64,000 nt of DNA from Blastomussa wellsi (Eukaryota; Cnidaria; Anthozoa; Scleractinia; Plerogyridae): contig OX393571.1 of the NCBI GenBank assembly GCA_947652115.1, positions 13,095,292 through 13,159,291 on the forward strand. Direction: 5' to 3'. Made by a program: the position numbers and the translations under genes. Below are positions 55,601-64,000 of the stretch, in pieces (positions within the stretch are counted from its first letter, which is position 1; every line of letters begins with the position of its first letter). The notes under the pieces are model-generated. The model saw only the letters and a list, made by a program, of their open reading frames with translations, was not told where the DNA came from and ran no database searches.

Positions 55601-58480
55601 ACGGGTTCCCATATTCGTTTAAGAGCAGGAGCACCTTGAAAATACCCCATAATTCGTTAAAATATCAGCTTCAGAAATGTTTTCATTTGACTAGCTCATG
55701 CCACGTCTAATGGGAGAAGAAAAAAATAGGGAGAAAGCAAAACAAGGGAAAAAACTATAGATTTACTGTATCGCCTTCAAGGAACAATTTAATATATGTT
55801 TCATTATGAAAACACGCATTTCCAGTCGACCTTGATTCAACTTGTTACTAGTATGCAGTGATCTCGAGGCCACAATATCTGTTCAGTAAGTTCACGTTTC
55901 CGCAAGTTTCAGTAAGTTCATTTTTCTGCAATGGGAATTTGTCTATATTCCTGTTATAGGAAGAAAGTGATTACTAGTCTCAGAAAAAGGGTAAAAAAAT
56001 ATAGGTCACCATACTCGTTTACGAGAAAACGACGATTTATCTCCTTCGCGAGCAAAGCCGTAAATAAAACGCCGCAGTTTTCTTTAGGTGCGCGCGCTGA
56101 TGACGCAATAAATCGTGCGCAGTAAGGATGCGCAATGCAATACAGGGGAATGACCTTAACATTGAGGAGAATATCTGACCGTAAACAATTGTTCGTTTAC
56201 TGTTACATATTTGAGTAGCTAAGCAACTGCTGGTCCTAGAGTTAAAAATCTCTACTAATTCACTAACATCTTCTAATCCGTATTAACATTGAGGAGAGTA
56301 TTTGTATTTATGCAGTTAAATTTTAATACTTGGAAATCTTTTACACACCTAAGTGCCTTGTACCGAAGCTCTTTCGGCCATTGGCGATTAGTGCAAAGAA
56401 CAGCCAATGGAAATTGTGTAACAGAATCGAGGGAATGAGTGAGTAAATGAATGAGTGTCATTGAGGTGCACTCCGAGACTACGCCATCCATGAGCTAAAA
56501 ATGAGAGAGGCATACAGGCGTACGAACCGGGGGGCTTTCGAAAATTGACGATATTTTTCGGGAAAAACGCTTAGGATTCGGACAACAGCAGTTGGAAGAA
56601 AAACAAAACTATCAAATTGGATTTCAGATGAAATGGTAGACTGCTTATAATCGGATGCTCCTTGCTGTGCGACGACGACAACTTACAACGTACTTACAAG
56701 TTTTAGTCTGCGACCTACAATTGAATTGTAAAAGTTTAAGCGTGCGAATTTTGAACATCTTGTTTTTAATGCAAGTTGGCATTTTCATACCGGTTCTGGA
56801 CAATTTTCTATACATTGACGTCATACGTCCTTAATGTGTGGGCACAGGTGATTGGCATTTTCCGTAACAACCACTCTGCTCAGCATGACGAATTTCCGTT
56901 TATAGTTCGTTTCTTTTGGGTATGTTTGAGAGGATAAAGGTTTTCACAAAGGATTTGTAAAATTTAGAGAAATGAAAAATATCTGAACTCTTAATCTGGG
57001 TTTATTGCAAATTTGTCTTTCACGTTGCAAGCAATCCCAACATGCACTCTCTCCTCACTGATCTCATGAGTCTTTTATTTGTACTTTTCTTTTGGAAATT
57101 TTGGGTATGATTGGGAAGTATGTTTGTATAGGTTTTCTCAAAGGTTTTGAAAAATGTATTTTTCCTGTGGGGGTCTTCAAACTGACATTTAAATTAAAAG
57201 ACCGCTAATAGGAATATTGGAAAATTGTGGCTTATTTCGCTTCCGTGACCAGATCCATCAGTTTGATTAATGATAATGCTCGGCCGTTTGGCGTTTACTT
57301 CATGGCCTTATAAAAGAAAGGATCAAAATATTCTTCAATCTTTATCAGATTCTACTTTTAATAATCTTGTTTATCAGTTGATTTTTTTCCTGGTGGATGG
57401 TTGTTGTTTTCTTAAAACTCGAGCCAGGAAACTTGTTACCAAATTTACTCACCTTTGTAATTCAAAATAGACACTTATTAAAATGTCCACTTAACTAAAA
57501 ACAATTTACTGCGTGGAAAACAAACCGTTCTTGAATGATCACGAAAGCGTTCCGCTTCTTCGAGCTTGAAAAACGAAAGCGACCTTTTGAGCTCAATTAT
57601 TTCATTTTTATATTCATTTGTTTCTTCTCCAAGCGCCTGAAATTCTGCTGTGAAGTTATGGTTTTTGGCACGTAAGTGTGATGAAGTATTTTCTAACTCT
57701 CTCTAGATATTTGTTGACTGTTCTGTGTTTATTTCATATCCACTCTTTACTAAGACTAAGGATAAAGGTTGCAGGGTGATTGTCAGTATCGGCAAAATCA
57801 ATCTAGAGGTCATTCGGCATTTTACGCGATTTCTTATAAAACGGTGATTTAATTTCGACATTGCCTAGTTTCACGACAAAGTCCTGTTTCTTTGCTGCAC
57901 AAGGCATTAAACAAATTAGATACCAATCGATTGCGGTATATCCCGTAGTTTTTTATCATCCTTTCATTCGTGAAGGAAAAGGTTATGATCTCTTCAAACA
58001 GTTTCTGATGAATTTAGTTTAGCGCATCCGTACAAACTTTCGCTTTGCCATTTCGTGACTTACGAGTTTTTTATCATGATGACGTCATTAAATTGTTGTG
58101 AAACCGTTCTTTCGTTATGAATCGACGTTCCCTTACACTTCAAAATATCAACTATGTCAAAACTCATAAAGAGTCATTGATATCTACATATTACTTGCCT
58201 TTATTAAATAAGGCGTTTTTAACGGTGAACTCGCGAACCCTTGTGCAGACTGCCCGCGGAAATGTTCGCTTGACTTCTGGGTAATCTTCGTAATAAAGGG
58301 CGAAAATCTTCAGAAAATCGTCGGAAAAGACTTAAAATAAACTTCTAAAACGGTTTTTGTATTAAACTGTGCGAGAAGCCTGCTGTCCACTGGCATCCAC
58401 TGCACATCATTTTTAATTTGTAACGAAAATCTGATAATTCTTATCCATCTTTAGATTGCTTCCCCAGGGCTAAACTAATA
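52661..58480. other. Long interval without a supported gene
   Basis: Includes a C-run (53,046-53,067) and the TTAA element at 55,500. Short ORFs up to 70 codons lack similarity or splice continuation. Distal regulatory DNA or 5' UTR exons of the ankyrin gene could lie here but none can be shown. Confidence 0.5.
55500..56159. mobile_element. TTAA-bounded element (Kolobok/piggyBac-like MITE)
   Basis: TTAAGGTCATTCCCCTG at 55,500-55,516 is perfectly inverted at 56,143-56,159, so both ends carry TTAA, the usual target of piggyBac and Kolobok elements. The GG start after TTAA favours Kolobok. The 660-base interior has no transposase. Confidence 0.65.
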
Positions 58481-58596
58481 AAACGGCTTTCAATTAAGTG
58501 TCCGAACAAGTCTGTAAACAATTGACGGGAAGACAGGAAGATAAGAAAGGATCACAACAGCGCCAGAACAGTTCTTTGCTTCAAGTTCCAGACGCC

Positions 58597-61500
58597 ATGG
58601 AGATAAGCGATAATGGACACATACCACTCGTTGTTATAAATGATAGAGCTCGTAAAGATGATGGGGAAAAGGCAGATGACAAACCAGTCGAAAGAAAACG
58701 TTCTCGTGGGATAAGCACTGTCTCGATGAATTCCAACTCGAGCGTGGATGTTCAAGAAACTGGAACGGTACGAAGTTGTTCACTCTGGGTGAATGGTGTA
58801 TGGAGGTGGTTGGGGGGTGGGGGTTTATGAGTGTGTTGGGAGGCAGTTACTAGCTTTGATGGTCACAGGCCTTCGGGCAACGTTTTGCAAGTGGGGGGAG
58901 GGGGGGGGGGGGTGGGCGTGACCATTTACCCAAAAAATTCTCCCAAGTTGCCTTGCCCAAATTTTCTCATGCTGTTCCAAAAATCTGATTTGCCCAAAAT
59001 TGGGGGGGTGGGGGGGGGTGGGGTGCAGCCCCACCCCTGCCCCCCTCCTAGGCCCGTACGCCTATGTAACTAATCTAACTAAACTAATTTAATTTAACTT
59101 TGGACACTTTATTTATACACGGTATTTCCATCACTTATTTAGAAATTTTGTTAACTATGACCTATCTTACTAAGGACAAATTTCGACATACAGAGCATGC
59201 GTGCAACCGGAAAGGCCAATTAGTTGCTCGGTTATAGCAGGGACGACTTTCTCGTATAAACACCCAGTAAAAATTGGCTGGAGAATATAACCCTTCTACC
59301 AGGAACAGACCCCTTTTAGCTCAAGGTTTGGATAGAACAACCGACCATTGATCCCGGACTTTTTTAGTGACCTAGCTTTTTTACTCAGCGAACAGGGTAG
59401 CGTTTCGCGCTTTTCGGCTAATGGCGTTTCACTTTGCTTAGGCGAAGTGGAAATGACAAATTTACAGAGATCAAATCAGGCTCCCTTCTAATATTTTGAA
59501 ATTTTTATTTCTCGTTTTCAAGATGGGATCCATTTGGATCATAAATTGAAAGGAAAAAATTTAACCCTTGACGTACTTGTAAGTGAGGTTTTTTTTCAAC
59601 TAACAGCGAAGAAAATGATCTGTTTATCAAGCCACATGGGGTTGATTAACTGACATCGCGAACTGCGTTGCATGTAATTGCCGGACATCAGTTGCGCTAC
59701 CAATCATTGCCTTACAGAATGTTCCAAAGCTCGAATGAGTAACCTTGGCCAATTTTTGGCTCATTCTCGGTAAGAACCAGCGAAACTCACCAATGACGTA
59801 AAACAAAGAACGAACACGACAACAAAGAACCTCGAAACAATATAGAACAGAAAAACAATAGCCTCAAAACACTGGTTCTTAGACTGAGGTAAACTTCAAT
59901 GTTTGCAGTGGGCCTCAACAAAAGAAACATAACTTAAAACTACAATTAAATATGACAGTTCAAAGACATTTTGGTGCATGCATTTGGTCAGCTGAACCTT
60001 ATAAAACTAAACGAAAATATGGGAAACTTGCAGAAGCTTAAAGGTTAAAAATGCAAATTTTTGGATACTTTTAATTCCCAAAAGTCCCCAAAGGGAATTG
60101 ATTCAAAGAAAACAAAAGCAAATGTGAAAGCTTATTAACCATAAAGCCTCGGCGTCATGTTTGAATTTTGATATATCGAACATGGGCTATTTTTAATAAA
60201 AGTGTTCAAACTCAGGCGAAGGTATCCTTTGAAGCCAATTATTAAAGAAAAATTTGTTACTTCTGATTGTCACGATAGTATGAGCGTTTGGCTTATTTGA
60301 ATCTCGCTCTTTTCTTGCAGGAACAGTTGATAGGTCAAAAGTCGACCAAGCTTCATCAGCTGATATTGAATGGAGAAGTGGAGGAGGTTGAAAAATTGTT
60401 ATCAAAGGGCGGAGGTACGAAGTATTTCTAATTGTCCTCTTCTAAAAATACTAACAGCCTTTTTTTTCAATCACTCCATTCGTGAAGACTGTCATCGGAG
60501 AATCTTCGATACAATGGGCTATTTCCGAGTTCCCTTTTCCTTCTGTTTTAAATTGAGTCTAAGTACGAAACTGTTTATATGGAAATAAGCTTGTTTTGCA
60601 CGAGGATGATGATGAAGGTAAAAGACATTTCCATAACAATGGTTTCGCACTAAGACTCGTTTTGACATTGAGGCAAAAGAGAGCGCCTAGAATTCGGCTT
60701 TGACCAAAACACCAGGGCTTTCAAAGGCGTACAAAGTGTTTTATTTCTGAATTCTGAACATAAAACACTTCTACCATTCCCAGCACCCTTCTTTCAGTGT
60801 CTCTCGTGGATGCAATGGAGTATTCTGCTATGGGCTAGCAACAACCGAGTAAGAATTTGGTGAAAAAGAGAAGCGAAACATGCAATACGTTTCGAACTGG
60901 TGCAAAGGCTTTTTTTTCAGCGAAACAAATATTTTGTGGTAAGGTGCACTTTAACAATCACGCCTCAGGATCTTTTGGCCAGGTGTTGCAGTCCAAGATG
61001 GCGGACAGCACAGCCTTAGCTCCAGCATTAATTTAGATCCCAGGATTCCAAGACTGTAAGCGCTTGCTTATTATAATTTCGTGAGGCCGACACTTGGCAT
61101 ATTTTCCTTTATTTTTTCCAGGTGTTAATAATGGAGATAAGTCGGGTAAAACTCCTCTTCACACCGCCCTCCTCTCAAAACAGTTCAGGATTGTTGACAG
61201 GTTACTCGAATGCGGTGCTGACGTCACCATAAGGGATGACGCGGGAGACACCGCATTACACACCGCCATTCGTGTTGGAAGCGAGAGACTGGTACTGGTG
61301 AGTATGAGAGTCAGAAGTCTTCATCTGTCTTTCGCGAGTGGGCTATTTTTAGTACAAAGTTTGCACACGAAAAAGAAGTAAACGAGGGAGAGACACTAAA
61401 GTGTTCACCTATCGCAAAAATTGTCCGGTATGCTATGAAACTAGATATTAAAGTTATGAAAAAGAAACCCGTGAAGACAATGTCATCTCCTCTCCAAGAA

Positions 61501-64000
61501 AAGTCACACTAGCTTGAACGCAAAGTTCTCCTTTCGTTTGTTAATCATGCTAGTAACCAGGACGATTCTAATTTCTTCGCACGTCAAAAGATAGTAATAG
61601 TAACAACAACAATAACAACAACAACAAAACTTTATTACCAATATTTAACTTCATTAATTACACTGTCCCGCGGGTAGAAAAAGCTAATCTAGGCGGTACA
61701 GAAGAACAACTGAGGGTTAGATTTTATGCGTATTATTACATAGATAAATTTTAAATTAACAACACTTTAAATACATAAAACATTCTACCTAGCCAGTCCA
61801 ACTTTTTGTATGATGGTAGGTGTTTCAATATAATCATTTTCTTTTACTAATATATGTAGGAGAAGTCGACGAATTTCTCTTTTGAATTCCTTCTTGGGTA
61901 GATTACGTAAGCTACACGGTATCTCATTCCATAGTTTTACGCCAAATCTGGAAAAAGAACGCTTATGTATGTCTAACCTAGTGCTTTGTACGTAGGAAGA
62001 TGATCGCGTATTGTACGAATGTATGCTGGAGGTTTTTTGAAAAAATTTCAAGATCTTCACTGTGCGCGATAAAGATATGATTTTTTACAAAAGAAAAAAT
62101 CCTGGCATTTCGTCAGTATCTATATAGTAAGAAATCTTACGAAAGTCGTGTGGCGTTAGATTTCGATATAAACACCGCATTTCTCGTCATGTTCAGCCCA
62201 TTTTGAAAAGATTAATTTGACTATGAAAAATACCAAAAAAATGTAAATTGTGACTGACGAAGAAATGTGGCTTCCTTTCACAGACCCTTCTTCAGCAGGG
62301 GCGTTCAGACGCAAACGAGCCTGGTCGTAACTCATGCACGCCCCTTCATCTTGCGGCGGAAATGGATAACGAGAAAATTTGTCAAACATTGGTAAGTTTC
62401 TTTATGCTTATGTCATATCCTGTAATCCACAGCCTTAAGGTTTTACGTATCTCTTTTTGAGGTGAAGCTTCAACAAGGGATAACAAAAAGTCAGTCACTT
62501 ATACAAATTATTTTCTTGTTTAGATTGAAAATCAAGGAAATCCAAAAAGTCTAGACGATGACCAGATGACACCGCTGGCTCACGCTGTGGAAAGAGGTGC
62601 AAAGAAGTCAGCGGAATTCCTGATGAAACATGGTGTGCAAAAATTAATGTTGAATAGTTCATTAACTATATATTTTATGAAAATTATAAATTGATCTCTC
62701 ATCACACTGGTTAAACTTGGAAATCCGTCTGTTTTATTGTAGCCGAACTGCAAGGGACAGTTGAGAACTTCCTATATGACATTGATGTTGATGGCAATAG
62801 TCTTCTCCACCTTGCAGTAAACAGCGGTGTACTTGGGGTACGCATGCGTCCATTGATGTAACTATTTTTTTAAGGCCAGTGTCCGCCTTCTTGGTGCCGA
62901 CCAAAAGAAGAGCGGGCTCTGGGGACGAGATTAACCTTTCCATGGTTAATAACTCGCAATGATATTTGTTTTCAGGTTGTTGAACTCTGCATTGGATACG
63001 GAGTGAGAATAAGACAACCTAGGGTAATGTGAAGCCCTCTTTTCCTTTTGACTCACAAACTCGTCGAAACATAAATTCTCCTAACCAATAAGCCATTTCC
63101 GAGTTGCCTTCTACCTTTGTTTCAAAACGAGTCTTGGTGTACAACCTTTCATAAGGAAATGAGTTTGGTTTTCAAGGCAAAAGACGTGTGAGTACAACTA
63201 ATTTCAATATTGTGCACCAAGACTCGTCTTGAACATCTCGGAAGTGGCCTATTCTCATACACGTCTTTTACTATTGGTTTTAAGAATTGAATGGCACATA
63301 TCTGAAATCTTCTCTGTCAATAGAGTGTTTTCACATGACGTCACGGCGGCCATATTGTTGTCCCAAAACAAAAAAACTGCGGCCACATTCGTGTCCCAAA
63401 GCAATCCTCCGGTAATTGAACTCTATTGTTATGAAAATATCATCTTTTGTTTCAGCAATCCAATATGACCGCTTTCACGTGTGTGAAAACATTCTATTTC
63501 ACAATAAATTTCTGCTGTAAGAATTAATTAGATTGTGATCGTTTTAACACCTCATGAAATATTAACTTCACAAAACATGTGGAAAAAATGAAAGGGAATC
63601 TCCGCTCTTTTGATAAATTGACGTTAAATTGTTTCCAATAATGCCTAAATTCCAACAAATGGAAAGATACAAATGGAAAAATACAAACAACGAGTAAAAA
63701 TTCTCAGCGATACTACACAACAAAACGTCTAATAAGAGATTTATCCAACACGCCAAATTGTTATGTCCGCGCGGGCTAATTTCTAACCGGTTCTCTAGAC
63801 TACAAATACCGCGTGATATTTGCACTCGTTTTGGGCGTTATTTGTACTCTACAAAGCACCGTTGGATAATAAAGTATTTTATTGTAAAGATAAATCAATT
63901 TTTTAAATAAGTAACACTTGCCCTAACTTAAAAATTTCTGAATTTATTTCACTGGCATATTTTTATCGATCACACCGCAGAAACTTGACAGGGAAACAGC
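58597..64000 (+). CDS. Ankyrin-repeat protein, 5' exons (partial; TRPA-like channel possible)
   Basis: Exons 58597-58767, 60321-60414, 61122-61297, 62284-62391, 62524-62632, 62743-62837, 62976-63023 and probably 63981-64000+, all in phase. The start at 58,597 is the first in-frame ATG (GCCATGG context) after an in-frame TAA at 58,495. A charged, Ser-rich leader of about 57 residues is followed by six ankyrin repeats: KLHQLILNGEVEEVEKLLSK, GKTPLHTALLSKQFRIVDRL, GDTALHTAIRVGSERLVLTL, CTPLHLAAEMDNEKICQTL, MTPLAHAVERGAKKSAEFLM, GNSLLHLAVNSGVLGVVELC. The last exon begins KLDRETA, a plausible seventh repeat. Tandem ankyrins with the DVDGNSLLHLAV...CIGYG pattern remind me of TRPA channel N-termini, but no membrane segment is in view. 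No signal peptide. Confidence 0.75.
58880..59065. repeat. G-run repeat related to 28,070-28,255
   Basis: G-rich tracts surround TCCCAAGTTGCCTTGCCCAA and TTTGCCCAAAATTGGGGG, ordered as in the DAB intron copy. In intron 1 of the ankyrin gene. Confidence 0.55.
59757..59892. mobile_element. Family A element
   Basis: CTCATTCTCGGTAAGAACCA (left) and TGGTTCTTAGACTGAGGTAA (right) are inverted. The interior AAAACAAAGAACGAACACG matches the 50,587 copy. In intron 1 of the ankyrin gene. Confidence 0.7.
60515..60695. mobile_element. Inverted-repeat element, GGCYATTTCCGAG family, copy 1
   Basis: GGGCTATTTCCGAGTTCCC opens the copy. TTGAGTCTAAGTACGAAAC pairs roughly with TTTCGCACTAAGACTCGTTT near the right end. 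Same plan as 63,088-63,252. In intron 2 of the ankyrin gene. Confidence 0.5.
61602..62060 (-). mobile_element. 5'-truncated LINE 3' end
   Basis: A minus-strand ORF (62,060-61,785) encodes a reverse-transcriptase C-terminus: HSYNTRSSSYVQSTRLDI, SFSRFGVKLWNEIPCSLR, FKREIRRLLL. A 3' UTR follows and then a (TTG)n tail seen as (CAA)n at 61,605-61,634. A different subfamily from the 13,386 copy, whose tail is TTGA. Antisense in intron 3 of the ankyrin gene. Confidence 0.75.
63088..63252. mobile_element. Inverted-repeat element, GGCYATTTCCGAG family, copy 2
   Basis: AAGCCATTTCCGAGTTGCC and AACGAGTCTTGGTGTAC are inverted as GCACCAAGACTCGTCTTG and CTCGGAAGTGGCCTA. In the last visible ankyrin-gene intron. 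Confidence 0.65.
63323..63495. mobile_element. MITE with GTGTTTTCACATGACGTCAC end
   Basis: The left end GAGTGTTTTCACATGACGTC...GGCGGCCATATTG is inverted imperfectly at the right (CAATATGACCGCTTTCACGT...GTGTGAAAACATTC). It carries a CRE-like TGACGTCA. No ORF. Confidence 0.65.

Noticed and set aside
58498..58596. Upstream extension of the ankyrin gene starting at GTG
   Set aside because: GTG is not a normal eukaryotic start and an in-frame TAA sits at 58,495. The first ATG at 58,597 has a better context. A spliced upstream exon entering at 58,499 remains possible.

Overview
The window looks like nuclear DNA of an anthozoan cnidarian, most likely a stony coral. It is AT-rich, has compact multi-exon genes with consensus GT/AG junctions, single-copy metazoan orthologues, and dense families of short TIR elements, tRNA-derived SINEs, LINE tails and a Penelope-like element tail with a hammerhead ribozyme. 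The taxon is inferred from gene content and repeat style, not from a search.

Layout. 0-5 kb: last four coding exons of a PI3-kinase regulatory subunit (p85-like) gene, + strand. 8.4-14.5 kb: complete 10-exon calreticulin gene ending in KDEL, with one exact and one near-exact ER-stress response element upstream. 15.8-17.6 kb: divergent intronless pair JMJD7 (-) and COMMD2 (+), 145 bp apart. 21.3-22.9 kb: intronless CDC16/APC6 (-). 23.4-36.3 kb: 12-exon Disabled (DAB) endocytic adaptor (+), divergent from CDC16 and 435 bp from it. 36.3-45.4 kb: repeat-rich DNA without a supported gene. 45.6-48.3 kb: three-exon MED26 (-). 48.3-58.5 kb: repeats and unassigned DNA. 58.6-64 kb: 5' part of an ankyrin-repeat gene (+), possibly a TRPA-type channel, running off the window.

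The genes are unrelated housekeeping or signalling loci rather than a pathway cluster: PI3K signalling, ER folding, JmjC hydroxylation, COMMD trafficking, APC/C ubiquitylation, clathrin adaptor, Mediator. Joined exons were built by hand from splice motifs, phase and homology; every junction listed keeps the reading frame.

The least ordinary material is: a hammerhead ribozyme with a mutated core in a Penelope-like tail; the ER-stress elements at calreticulin; conserved YxVP phosphorylation-type motifs plus an SWxxxF repeat array in Disabled; three neighbouring intronless genes whose vertebrate orthologues are split; and a set of non-autonomous transposons with intact target duplications (5-6 bp, TA, TTAA, 23 bp).
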